The notes under the pieces are model-generated. The model made no database searches. It saw nothing but the letters and a program-made list of their open reading frames with translations, and had not been told where the DNA came from. The position numbers and the translations under genes were made by a program. Shown one piece after another: positions 49,492-57,571 of a DNA stretch of 64,000 bases. This DNA comes from Kineococcus endophyticus (GTDB lineage: Bacteria > Actinomycetota > Actinomycetes > Actinomycetales > Kineococcaceae), in the NCBI RefSeq assembly GCF_040796495.1, contig NZ_JBFNQN010000003.1:306167-370166 (forward strand). Reading direction: 5' to 3'. The first letter of the stretch is position 1, and every line of letters starts with the position of its first letter.

Positions 49492-50088
49492 TCAGTTCTC
49501 CGTCTCGTGGGGGTGCGCGTCGGGGTGGCCGAGCGCGCCGAGGGCGGCGGCGACGAGGTCGTCGGCCAGGTCGGTCGTGGGGACCTCGCAGAAGGCGAGA
49601 GACGTGACGGCCAGGCCGCCGACGGCGCTCGTGATGCGCACGGCCCGGGTGACCTCGGCCGGCGTCGGTTCCGTCCCGGGGGTGGGCACCGTGGCGCCGA
49701 AGGCGCGGAAGAGGACCTCGCCGAGGACGTCGAGGCGTTCGCCGGTCAGGACGCCCTGGCTGATCGAGGTCAGCATGAAGGAGACGAGACCGGGGCGGCT
49801 GGCCGCCAGGGCCACCAGCGCCTCCAGCACCCGCCGGTCCCGCGCGGAGCCGGCCGGGGTGCCGTCGACGGCGGCCGCGACGGCCTCGAAGTGGTCGACG
49901 GTGTGGGCGATGGTCGCCTCCGCGATCGCCTCCTTCGTCGGGAAGCGGTGCAGCAGGCCGGTCTTGGAGTAGCCGACGGCGTCCGCGATGCGCTGGACGG
50001 ACGTCTGCTCGAGGCCGTGCCGGGCGAACAGCGCGGCCGCCGCGTCGAGGATCTCCTCGTCGATCTGTTCCTTCGTCAGCCGTGGCAT
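49492..50088 (-). CDS. TetR-family transcriptional regulator
   Basis: 198-residue repressor with the N-terminal TetR helix-turn-helix (EILDAAAALFARHGLEQTSVQRIADAVGYSKTGLLHRFPTKEAIAEA, residues 13-60) and a divergent helical ligand domain. It precedes the MMPL exporter in the same operon, so it is probably its drug- or metabolite-responsive repressor. ATG 50088 is six bases from a minus-strand TACACT (50100-50095), a leaderless start, and a perfect 19-bp palindrome overlaps that promoter. Confidence 0.93.
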   Translation of the reverse strand: MPRLTKEQIDEEILDAAAALFARHGLEQTSVQRIADAVGYSKTGLLHRFPTKEAIAEATIAHTVDHFEAVAAAVDGTPAGSARDRRVLEALVALAASRPGLVSFMLTSISQGVLTGERLDVLGEVLFRAFGATVPTPGTEPTPAEVTRAVRITSAVGGLAVTSLAFCEVPTTDLADDLVAAALGALGHPDAHPHETEN

Positions 50089-50094
50089 GGGACC

Positions 50095-50126
50095 AGTGTA
50101 GACCGGGATGGACCGGAGTGGTCCAT
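50095..50126. promoter_or_regulatory. tetR-mmpL promoter with TetR operator
   Basis: ATGGACC-GGAGT-GGTCCAT (50108-50126) is a perfect 7-bp inverted repeat with a 5-bp spacer, just upstream of the minus-strand -10 TACACT (50100-50095). Further GGACC half-sites lie at both sides (near 50090, 50130 and 50140), so several dimers may bind between tetR and pcrA. Confidence 0.75.
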
Positions 50127-50215
50127 CGAGGACCGGATCGGACCAACGGCCGGGCGCCGCGGTGTGCCCGTTCGCGGCGGGGTCTGTCCGAAGGGAGGCC
50201 TACCCTTGACGGACG

Positions 50216-52579
50216 ATGAGCACACTCTTCGACGACCTCCCCTTCGGCGGCCCCTCCGGTCCCGGCGGCGGGCGGGGCGACACGGGTCCCGCCGTGCTCG
50301 CCGACACCTCCGCGGCCCGGCGACCGCGGCGCCCGGGGCTGGACCCCGCGGCGCTCGTCGCGGGCCTGAACCCCCAGCAGCGCCAGGCCGTCGTGCACGC
50401 CGGGTCCCCCCTGCTCATCGTCGCCGGGGCCGGCTCGGGCAAGACGCGCGTGCTGACGCACCGCATCGCGCACCTGCTCGCCGAGGGGCGGGCGAGCGCG
50501 GGGCAGGTCCTCGCGATCACCTTCACCAACAAGGCCGCGGCCGAGATGCGCGAGCGCGTCGCGGCCCTCGTCGGCGACGTCGTCGGCATGGGCGCGCGCA
50601 GCATGTGGGTCTCGACGTTCCACTCCGCCTGCGTCCGGATCCTGCGGCGCGAGGCCCAGCACCTCGGCATGCGCACGTCGTTCTCGATCTACGACTCCGC
50701 CGACTCCCAGCGGCTCATGGCGATGGTCGGCCGCGAGCTGGAGCTGGACCCGAAGAAGCACGCGCCGCGCGCGATGTCGGCGATGGTCTCGAACCTCAAG
50801 AACGAGCTGGTCGACGAGGACACCTTCTTCGACCGCGCGCACTCCGGCGAGGGCACCGAGACCGAGAAGGTCCTCGCGCGCGCCTACCGGACGTACCAGC
50901 AGCGGCTGCGCCAGGCCAACGCCATGGACTTCGACGACCTCATCATGTCGACCGTCCACCTGCTGCAGGCGTTCCCGGACGTGGCCGAGCACTACCGCCG
51001 CCGGTTCCGGCACGTCCTGGTCGACGAGTACCAGGACACCAACCACGCGCAGTACGTGCTGGTGAAGGAACTCGTCGGCACGGAGGAGGGCAACGTCCCG
51101 CGGGGCGAGCTGACGGTCGTCGGCGACGCCGACCAGTCGATCTACGCCTTCCGCGGCGCGACGATCCGCAACATCGTCGAGTTCGAGCAGGACTACCCCG
51201 ACGCCACGACGATCCTGCTGGAGCAGAACTACCGCTCGACGCAGAACATCCTCACGGCGGCCAACGAGGTCATCAAGGTCAACGAGGACCGCCGCCCCAA
51301 GAACCTGTGGACCGCCTCGGGCGCAGGGGAGAAGATCATCGGCTACGTCGCCGACGACGAGCACGACGAGGCCGCCTTCGTCGCCGAGGAGGTCGACCGC
51401 CTCCACGACCACGAGGACGTGAAGTACAAGGACGTCGCGGTCTTCTACCGGACGAACGCCCAGTCCCGGTCGCTGGAGGAGGTGTTCATCCGCACCGGTC
51501 TGCCCTACAAGGTGGTCGGTGGGACGCGCTTCTACGAGCGCAAGGAGATCAAGGACGCCGTCGCGTACCTGCGCGTCCTGGACAACCCCGACGACACCGT
51601 CAACCTGCGCCGCGTGCTCAACACCCCCAAGCGCGGCATCGGCGAACGGGCCGAGGCCTCGATCGTCGTCCTGGCCGAACGCGAGCGCATCGGCTTCGGC
51701 GCCGCCCTGGACCGGGCCGACGAGGCCATCGGGCTCGTCTCCCGTTCCCTCAACGCCATCAAGGGGTTCGCCCAGCTCATCGCCGACCTGCGCACGCTGG
51801 CCGAGTCCGGGGCGTCCCCGGCCGTCGTGCTGGAGGCGGTCCTGGAGCAGACGGGGTACCTCGCCGAACTGCGCGCCAGCGCCGACCCGCAGGACGAGTC
51901 GCGCGTCGAGAACCTCTCCGAACTCGTCGCCGTCGCCGAGGAGTTCGCCGAGGACAACCCCGAGGGCACGCTGTCGGACTTCCTCGAGCGCGTCTCCCTC
52001 GTGGCCGACGCCGACCAGATCCCGGCCGGTGCCGAGGACGACGGCGTCGTCACCCTCATGACGCTGCACACGGCCAAGGGCCTGGAGTTCCCCGTCGTGT
52101 TCCTCACGGGCATGGAGGACGGGACGTTCCCGCACCAGCGCTCGCTGGGGGATCCCGACCAGCTCGCCGAGGAACGCCGGCTCGCCTACGTCGGGCTCAC
52201 CCGCGCTCGGGAACGGCTCTACCTGTCCCGCTCGGCCGTGCGCAGCGCGTGGGGGGCGCCGCAGCAGTACCCGCCGTCCCGGTTCCTCGACGAGGTCCCG
52301 CCGACGCTGCTGGACTGGAAGCGCGGGGAGTCGACGTACCAGAACGTCTCCTCGCCGTCGGCGGCTTCGCGCGTCTCGCAACGCCCGGGCGTGCGCTCTG
52401 CGGGCAACCGCCCCGTCATCGCGCTGAACCCGGGGGACCGGGTGACCCACGACTCCTTCGGCCTCGGCACCGTCGTGCGGGTCGAGGGCGAGGGGGACAA
52501 GACCATCGCGCACATCGACTTCCGCACCGAGGGCACCAAGCGGTTGCTGCTGCGCTACGCGCCGGTCGAGAAGCTCTGA
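50216..52579 (+). CDS. pcrA: ATP-dependent DNA helicase PcrA/UvrD
   Basis: Superfamily 1A 3'-5' helicase of 787 residues acting in excision repair and replication-fork maintenance. Motifs in order: Q motif LNPQQRQAVVHAG, Walker A VAGAGSGKTRVL, ITFTNKAAAEMRERV, DEYQDTNHAQY (motif II), VVGDADQSIYAFRGA, LEQNYRST, VTLMTLHTAKGLEFPVVFLTGMEDG and AEERRLAYVGLTRARERLYLS. The C-terminal Tudor-like domain (GDRVTHDSFGLGTVVRVEG) binds RNA polymerase in other PcrA proteins. The first about 45 residues are Gly/Pro-rich. TACCCT (50201-50206) lies nine bases before ATG 50216. Its 3' end overlaps the convergent hydrolase by 25 bp. Confidence 0.96.
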   Translation: MSTLFDDLPFGGPSGPGGGRGDTGPAVLADTSAARRPRRPGLDPAALVAGLNPQQRQAVVHAGSPLLIVAGAGSGKTRVLTHRIAHLLAEGRASAGQVLAITFTNKAAAEMRERVAALVGDVVGMGARSMWVSTFHSACVRILRREAQHLGMRTSFSIYDSADSQRLMAMVGRELELDPKKHAPRAMSAMVSNLKNELVDEDTFFDRAHSGEGTETEKVLARAYRTYQQRLRQANAMDFDDLIMSTVHLLQAFPDVAEHYRRRFRHVLVDEYQDTNHAQYVLVKELVGTEEGNVPRGELTVVGDADQSIYAFRGATIRNIVEFEQDYPDATTILLEQNYRSTQNILTAANEVIKVNEDRRPKNLWTASGAGEKIIGYVADDEHDEAAFVAEEVDRLHDHEDVKYKDVAVFYRTNAQSRSLEEVFIRTGLPYKVVGGTRFYERKEIKDAVAYLRVLDNPDDTVNLRRVLNTPKRGIGERAEASIVVLAERERIGFGAALDRADEAIGLVSRSLNAIKGFAQLIADLRTLAESGASPAVVLEAVLEQTGYLAELRASADPQDESRVENLSELVAVAEEFAEDNPEGTLSDFLERVSLVADADQIPAGAEDDGVVTLMTLHTAKGLEFPVVFLTGMEDGTFPHQRSLGDPDQLAEERRLAYVGLTRARERLYLSRSAVRSAWGAPQQYPPSRFLDEVPPTLLDWKRGESTYQNVSSPSAASRVSQRPGVRSAGNRPVIALNPGDRVTHDSFGLGTVVRVEGEGDKTIAHIDFRTEGTKRLLLRYAPVEKL

Positions 52580-53307
52580 CGGATCGCGGCCGCCACCTCG
52601 GCGGGCCGTTCCAGCGGGAGCAGGTGGCCCGCGCCCCGCAGGGTGGTGAACTCCGCCCGTGGGTACACGGCGCCGTTGAGCTCCCGCTGCGCCTGCGGGC
52701 CCAGGTCCCCGTCGGCACCTCCGGCGAGGACCAGCGCGGGGACGTCGAGCCGGCCCACCCGGTCCGACCAGTCCTCGCGGCTGCCGTGCTGCAGCCACGC
52801 CCGCCAGGCGGCGGGGTCGGTGCGCCGCAGGTCCTCGCGCGCCAGGGCGTCGAGGGTGGGGTCCAGCGGGTCGCCGGTGTTCGCGTCGAGGAACTCGCCG
52901 ACGGCCGCTCCGCCGAGCGGGCCGTCAGCGGCCCAGCCGAGCATCGTGCTCCGGCGGTCCTCCGCCATCGGCTCCGGTGACGGCGGGGACGCGGCGAGCA
53001 GCACGACCCCCGCCGGCCGTTCGTGCGGTGCCAGTCCCGCGGCGACGACGGTGGCGACCTTCCCGCCCATGCTGTGACCGAGCAGCAGCCACCGCCCCCG
53101 GTCCCGTCCGGTCAGCTGGTCGAGGACCCACCTCGCCATCGCCTCGACCGACGTGCCCGGGTCCAGCGGCGCCCCGCCGAACCCCGGGAGGTCCAGGGCC
53201 ACCAGGTCGAACCCCGGCGCCAGCTCGCGCGCCAGCGGTCGGAAGGAACGGGAACTCATCCCGAGGGCGTGCAGGCAGACGATCGTCGTGGAGGTGGTGG
53301 TGCTCAC
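52555..53307 (-). CDS. Alpha/beta-hydrolase
   Basis: 250-residue hydrolase of the MenH/BioH-like size class: IVCLHALGMSSRSF (oxyanion region), ALDLPGFGGAP, the elbow LLGHSMGGKVATVVA with the nucleophile Ser near 78, ALVLAGGADGDLG and RGAGHLLPLERP with the catalytic His. Substrate unknown. Start GTG 53307. Its 3' end runs 25 bp into pcrA on the other strand; it is divergent from the nitrilase gene, 56 bp away. Confidence 0.88.
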   Translation of the reverse strand: MSTTTSTTIVCLHALGMSSRSFRPLARELAPGFDLVALDLPGFGGAPLDPGTSVEAMARWVLDQLTGRDRGRWLLLGHSMGGKVATVVAAGLAPHERPAGVVLLAASPPSPEPMAEDRRSTMLGWAADGPLGGAAVGEFLDANTGDPLDPTLDALAREDLRRTDPAAWRAWLQHGSREDWSDRVGRLDVPALVLAGGADGDLGPQAQRELNGAVYPRAEFTTLRGAGHLLPLERPAEVAAAIRQSFSTGA

Positions 53308-53363
53308 GAGGGCATCGTCTCCGTTCCCGTCCGGTCCCGCCCGCGCTGCGGCATCCTGACGGG

Positions 53364-54212
53364 ATGAGCACGACCTCCCCGCTGCCCGAGGTGGACGTCG
53401 CCGTCTGCCAGGTCGCCCTCGCCGTCGGGGACCCCGACGGCAACCTCGCCCGCGGCCTCGCCGCGGCGGAGGACGCGGCCCGCCGGGGCGCGCGCATCGT
53501 CGTCCTGCCCGAACTCCTGCGCAGCGGTTACGTCTTCGTCTCCGCCCAGGAGGCCGAGGACCTCGCCGAACCCGCCGACGGCCCGACCGCCGCCGCGTTC
53601 ACCGACCTCGCCCGCCGGTACGACCTCGTCGTCGCGGTCGGGTTCGCCGAGCTCGACGCCGACCGGTCCCTGCGCAACAGCGCCCTGCTGCTGGACGGCA
53701 GCGGGATCCGGACGGTCTACCGCAAGGCGCACCTGTGGGACGGCGAGAAGGACGTGTTCGTCCCCGGTGACGAGCTGCCCGAGGTGGTCGCGACGCCGTG
53801 GGGCCGGCTGGCGCTCGCCGTCTGCTACGACCTGGGGTTCGTGGAGTGGATGCGGCTCATCGGCCTCGCCGGTGCCGACCTCGTGTGCGCGCCGACGAAC
53901 TGGCCCGGTCCGCCGCGCGGCGAGGGCCGCCCGATGGAGGTCGTGCACGTCCAGGCCGCCGCGTCGGCGAACCGGATGTTCGTCGCCGCCTGCGACCGGA
54001 CCGGGGCCGAGCGCGGCGTGACGTGGGTCGGTGGTTCGGCGGTCGTCGGACCCGACGGGCGCCCGTTCGTCGAGGCACCGGCCGGTGCGGGGGAGCACGT
54101 CCTGCTCGCGCGCTGCCGGCTCGGGCTGGCGCGCGAGAAGAGCACGTCGGCGCGCAACGGCGTGCACGCCGACCGGCGTCCCGAGCTCTACGCGGGACTG
54201 CTCACGCGCTGA
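53364..54212 (+). CDS. Carbon-nitrogen hydrolase (nitrilase superfamily)
   Basis: 282-residue amidase of the nitrilase fold. The Glu-Lys-Cys triad is visible: Glu in VVLPELLRSGY, Lys in YRKAHLWDGEKDVF and Cys in LAVCYDLGFVEWMR, with a further conserved Glu in GEKD. These enzymes hydrolyse amides or N-carbamoyl compounds. The natural substrate cannot be read from the sequence; the length and motifs fit the omega-amidase/N-carbamoylputrescine amidase-like branches. ATG 53364 has CATCCT (53352-53357) six bases upstream, a possible leaderless promoter. The 3' end overlaps the convergent fucosidase gene by 11 bp. Confidence 0.9.
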   Translation: MSTTSPLPEVDVAVCQVALAVGDPDGNLARGLAAAEDAARRGARIVVLPELLRSGYVFVSAQEAEDLAEPADGPTAAAFTDLARRYDLVVAVGFAELDADRSLRNSALLLDGSGIRTVYRKAHLWDGEKDVFVPGDELPEVVATPWGRLALAVCYDLGFVEWMRLIGLAGADLVCAPTNWPGPPRGEGRPMEVVHVQAAASANRMFVAACDRTGAERGVTWVGGSAVVGPDGRPFVEAPAGAGEHVLLARCRLGLAREKSTSARNGVHADRRPELYAGLLTR

Positions 54213-55623
54213 CGACGCGGACACCGGTCAGAGCCGGCCGTGCGCGGAACTCCTCCAGCACCACCTCGACGTGGTCGGCGAGCACGTCGGGCACGTCGAG
54301 GATCCGCAGGTGCCCGACGACCCCGGCCCCACCGCGCCAGACGACCTCGCCAGCGCGGGACAGCACGACGGAGAACCGCTCGATCCGCTGGCTGTGGGCG
54401 ATGTCCTCCCACAGGTCGACCGAGCGCACCGGGAACGCCGAGGGGAACCGCAGGCCCAGGCGCGGACGGTCGTCGTCCGGGGACCAGGGGGACCGTCCCT
54501 CGACGGGCGCCCCGGCGAGGTCGACGGGTCCGTCCTCGTCGCCGACGACGGCTTCCCCCGCACGGTCGCCCTCGACGTGCCGGCGCACGAGGTCGCCGAG
54601 CCCCGCCAGGGCCGCGACGTCGGGGTCGGCGATCCGGCCGGTCGCCGCGGGCGGCACGTTGAGCAGGAAGCAGGAGTTCCCGCCGACGGCCGCGCGCCAC
54701 AGGTCGAACAACTCCGCCGCGGGGCGCACCCGGTCGTCCTCGGCGGGGTGGTGGAACCAGCCCGGTCGCACGGACGTGTTGACCTCGGCCGGGTACCAGA
54801 CGCACTCCCCGGCGTACCCGGCCAGCGCGGCCCGGCTGCCGAGGTCCTCCTCGTCCGAGCGCACGCGGCGGGAGAACTCCCCGTCGTCGGCCTGCTGGGA
54901 ACGGCTGGCCGTGCCCTCGGCGTCCCGCAGTTCGTGCGGCACGACGCTCCACTCGTCGCGGCGGGTGTGGCCTGCCTCGTTCCCGCACCAGCGGACGTCC
55001 GGCCCGCACACGCTGACGACCGCCTCCGGTTGCAGCGCACGGACGACGCGCACGTAGCGGTCCCAGTCGTACAGCTGCCGGCGGCCGTCGGGGCCTTCGC
55101 CGTTGGCGCCGTCGAGCCAGACGCAGAACACGTCGCCGTACCCCGTGAGGAGTTCGGTGAGCTGGGCGACGAAGTAGTCGTCGTAGTCCCGGCCCGAGCC
55201 GTAGCGCGGGTCCGTGCGGTCCCACGGGGAGAGGTAGACGCCTAAGGCCAGACCGGCTGCGGCGCAGGCCTGCGACACCTCGGCGACGAGGTCGCCGCGG
55301 CCGCCGCGCCAGGGGCTGGCCGCGACGGAGTGGGCGGTGTGGGCGCTGGGCCACAGGCAGAACCCGTCGTGGTGCTTGGCGGTGAGGACCACCCCGCGCA
55401 TCCCGGCAGCGGCCAGCGCAGCGACCCACTCGCCGGCGTCGACGTCCGGCGGGTCGAACAGCGCGGGGTCCTCGTGACCCAGGCCCCACTCCCGGTCGGT
55501 GACGGTGTTCATGCCGAAGTGGACGAACCCGTAGAACTCCAGCGCCTGCCAGCGCAGCTGACGCGCCGACGGGCGGACGTGGGCGAGGTACCGCAGGTCC
55601 GGCTCGCGGGTGCCGTCGCTCAC
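54202..55623 (-). CDS. Alpha-L-fucosidase (GH29), apparently cytoplasmic
   Basis: 473-residue glycoside hydrolase. FYGFVHFGMNTVTDREWGLGHEDPALF, GVVLTAKHHDGFCLWPSAHT, VYLSPWDRTDPRYGSGRDYDDYF and CVWLDGANGEGPDGRRQLYDWDRY match the GH29 catalytic barrel; the nucleophile should be the Asp in WLDG. The WLDGANGEGP form resembles the alpha-1,3/4-specific subgroup as I remember it. A C-terminal beta-sandwich follows. There is no signal peptide, so it probably acts on imported oligosaccharides. GTG 55623 overlaps the rpiR stop by 4 nt, so the two are one operon, divergent from an amino-sugar importer. Confidence 0.9.
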   Translation of the reverse strand: MSDGTREPDLRYLAHVRPSARQLRWQALEFYGFVHFGMNTVTDREWGLGHEDPALFDPPDVDAGEWVAALAAAGMRGVVLTAKHHDGFCLWPSAHTAHSVAASPWRGGRGDLVAEVSQACAAAGLALGVYLSPWDRTDPRYGSGRDYDDYFVAQLTELLTGYGDVFCVWLDGANGEGPDGRRQLYDWDRYVRVVRALQPEAVVSVCGPDVRWCGNEAGHTRRDEWSVVPHELRDAEGTASRSQQADDGEFSRRVRSDEEDLGSRAALAGYAGECVWYPAEVNTSVRPGWFHHPAEDDRVRPAAELFDLWRAAVGGNSCFLLNVPPAATGRIADPDVAALAGLGDLVRRHVEGDRAGEAVVGDEDGPVDLAGAPVEGRSPWSPDDDRPRLGLRFPSAFPVRSVDLWEDIAHSQRIERFSVVLSRAGEVVWRGGAGVVGHLRILDVPDVLADHVEVVLEEFRARPALTGVRVVSA

Positions 55624-56522
55624 CGGGCCCGCCGCCGGGCCGGGCGCACCGCGTGCTGGGCGGGGATGTGGTCGGTGAGGGCGCGGGCGGCGCTGGCGCG
55701 GGCGAACGTCAACTGCGCGACCCGGACGTAGAGGCAGTCGACGACGAGGAGCTGAGCGTGCCGGGCGGCGAACGGCCCCTCCCGGTAGGTCGTGCCGCCG
55801 GGGGCGACCGTGAGGACGACGTCCGCGAGCTGGGCCAGCGCCGACGTCGGGTCCCCGGTCACGGCGACGGTCGTGGCGCCGCGCCGCGCAGCCAGCTCGG
55901 TGGGTTCGACGACCTCGCGGGTCGCGCCGGAGAACGAGATGGCGATGGCGACGTCCGCGGGGGTGAGCAGCGCCGCCGACGTGCTCGCGGCGTGGACCTC
56001 GGTCCAGTTCCGCACCGGGACGCCGATGCCGAACAGGCGGGCGTCGGTCTCGGCCGCCATCGCGGCGCTGCCGCCCACGCCGTACACGTCGACGCGGTGC
56101 GCGCGCGCGACCGCCTGCGCCGCGCGCTCCACGGCGTCGAGGTCGAGGCGGCGCGCGGTGTCCTGCAGGCTGCGCACGTCGGCGGCGGCGACGACGGCGG
56201 CGACGCGGTCGAGGTCGTCGTCGGGGGCGATCTCCGGCCCGATCTCGGCCGACCCCCAGACGGACCCGCCGCCGTCCTTGCGTCCCTGTTCGCGGGCCAT
56301 CCAGCGCACGAGGCCCTGGTACCCGTCGAGACCGATGGTCTGGCAGAACCGCGTGACGGCGGCCTGGGACGTGCCGGCCCGGCGCGCGAGCTCGGTGGCC
56401 GAGCACTCCTCGACGCTCTCGGGGGACTCCAGCACGAAGTCGGCCACCTTGCGCAGGGAAGGGGGCAGGTCGGCCCGGACCGCCTCGATGCGCTGCGCCG
56501 GGTCGAGGGTTTCGACGCCCAT
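55620..56522 (-). CDS. RpiR-family transcriptional regulator
   Basis: 300-residue regulator: N-terminal HTH_6 domain (LPPSLRKVADFVLESPESVEECSATELARRAGTSQAAVTRFCQTIGLDGYQGL, residues 19-71) and a C-terminal SIS phosphosugar-binding domain (VDVYGVGGSAAMAAETDARLFGIG; ISFSGATREVVE; VAVTGDPTSALAQLADVVL). RpiR proteins sense sugar phosphates. Being coupled to the fucosidase and divergent from the SIS/ABC/kinase genes, it likely controls all of them in response to GlcNAc-6-phosphate or a related phosphosugar. ATG 56522 has GGAGGAG upstream. A palindromic operator lies 20 bp before it. Confidence 0.92.
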   Translation of the reverse strand: MGVETLDPAQRIEAVRADLPPSLRKVADFVLESPESVEECSATELARRAGTSQAAVTRFCQTIGLDGYQGLVRWMAREQGRKDGGGSVWGSAEIGPEIAPDDDLDRVAAVVAAADVRSLQDTARRLDLDAVERAAQAVARAHRVDVYGVGGSAAMAAETDARLFGIGVPVRNWTEVHAASTSAALLTPADVAIAISFSGATREVVEPTELAARRGATTVAVTGDPTSALAQLADVVLTVAPGGTTYREGPFAARHAQLLVVDCLYVRVAQLTFARASAARALTDHIPAQHAVRPARRRAR

Positions 56523-56534
56523 CCGGACTCCTCC

Positions 56535-56562
56535 GTCAGAGTGGATGACTCATCCAGCTGAC
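56535..56562. promoter_or_regulatory. Candidate RpiR operator
   Basis: TGGATGA-C-TCATCCA (56542-56556) is a perfect 15-bp palindrome, extended by GTCAG (56535-56539) and CTGAC (56558-56562) at the outside. It lies immediately upstream of the rpiR ribosome site. Confidence 0.7.
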
Positions 56563-56645
56563 GCAGGCTAGCACTGCGACCACGCTGCGTGCGGTCCCCG
56601 GCGGGACCGGAAAGCCCTTCCAGGAGGGGGCCGCGAGCGCAACGA

Positions 56646-56709
56646 GAACGCAACACGAACGCAACACGGCGATCCCTTGACAGGCCCTCTCGACCGAGTG
56701 AAACATTCA
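56646..56709 (+). promoter_or_regulatory. Promoter of the amino-sugar import operon with tandem upstream repeats
   Basis: TTGACA (56677-56682), 18 bp and AAACAT (56701-56706) form a promoter, the only perfect -35 seen in the window. Upstream, GAACGCAACAC is tandemly repeated (56646-56656 and 56657-56667), fitting an activator site. TGAA-ACA-TTCA (56699-56709) overlaps the -10 as a possible operator. Confidence 0.6.
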
Positions 56710-56756
56710 TGCAACCAGCAACGACGCGGTGAATCGACGACTCAAGGAGAGATGCT

Positions 56757-57536
56757 GTGCCCCCCTTCGCCGACCGGTTCGCCGGCCACGTCGCCCAGTT
56801 CGGCACCGAGGTGCGGGACCGCCTCGACCGCCTCTCGACGCTGGCCACCTCCGGCGGTCTCGACGAGGCCGTGGGCCTGCTCGCGGACTGCATCGCCGCC
56901 GGCGGGGTCGTCCAGGCGTTCGGCACCGGGCACTCGGAGGCCTTCGCCATGGAGGTCGCCGGACGTGCCGGCGGGCTCATCCCCACGAACAAGGTCGCCC
57001 TGCGCGACGCCGCCCTCCTCGGCGAGCACGAGATCGCGGAACTGACGGGTGAACCCCCGCTGGAACGCGACCCGAACATCGCCCAGGACGTCTTCGCCAC
57101 CGTCGTCCGCGACCCCCGCGACGTCTTCGTCATCGCCTCGAACTCCGGCGTCAACGGGTCGGTCGTCGGTCTGGCGCTGCTGGCCAAGGAGAACGGCCAC
57201 AAGGTCATCGCGGTGACGAGCCTGGAGCACACGCTGGCGGTGGAACCCAAGCACCCCAGCGGCAAGCGGCTCTCCGAGATCGCCGACGTCGTCATCGACA
57301 ACCTCGCCCCCTACGGCGACGCGACCCTGACGGGCGTGTCCGACGTCGCGGTCGGTTCCGTGTCGTCGCTCACCGCGGCGTTCGTCGCGCAACTGCTGAC
57401 CATCGGCACCGTGACGGCCCTCGCCGAACGGGGCGAGGACGCCCCGCTCTACGTGTCGGCGAACGTGCCCGGCGGTCACGACCGGAACAAGGCCATCGAG
57501 GCCCGCTACGGCGACCGCCTGCGCCGCAGCGCCTGA
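56757..57536 (+). CDS. SIS-domain phosphosugar protein (UPF0309-like)
   Basis: 259-residue soluble protein with one SIS domain: VVQAFGTGHSEAFAMEVAGRAGGL (near 46), DVFVIASNSGVNGSVVGLALLAKENGHKVIAVTS and VIDNLAPYGDATL. The pattern matches the UPF0309 group of putative phosphosugar isomerases or sensors. It begins the operon with the NgcEFG-like importer and kinase, so its ligand is probably an amino-sugar phosphate such as GlcNAc-6-phosphate. GTG 56757 has AAGGAGAGA eight bases upstream. It lacks the glutaminase or etherase motifs of GlmS and MurQ. Confidence 0.85.
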   Translation: MPPFADRFAGHVAQFGTEVRDRLDRLSTLATSGGLDEAVGLLADCIAAGGVVQAFGTGHSEAFAMEVAGRAGGLIPTNKVALRDAALLGEHEIAELTGEPPLERDPNIAQDVFATVVRDPRDVFVIASNSGVNGSVVGLALLAKENGHKVIAVTSLEHTLAVEPKHPSGKRLSEIADVVIDNLAPYGDATLTGVSDVAVGSVSSLTAAFVAQLLTIGTVTALAERGEDAPLYVSANVPGGHDRNKAIEARYGDRLRRSA

Positions 57537-57571
57537 ACAGCATCCCGCCCGTCCACCCGGAAGGAACCACC

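Noticed and set aside
48149..52798. A long minus-strand frame opposite pcrA and across the MMPL gene
   Set aside because: Low-complexity composition with no family motifs; PcrA, TetR and MMPL explain the region in other frames.
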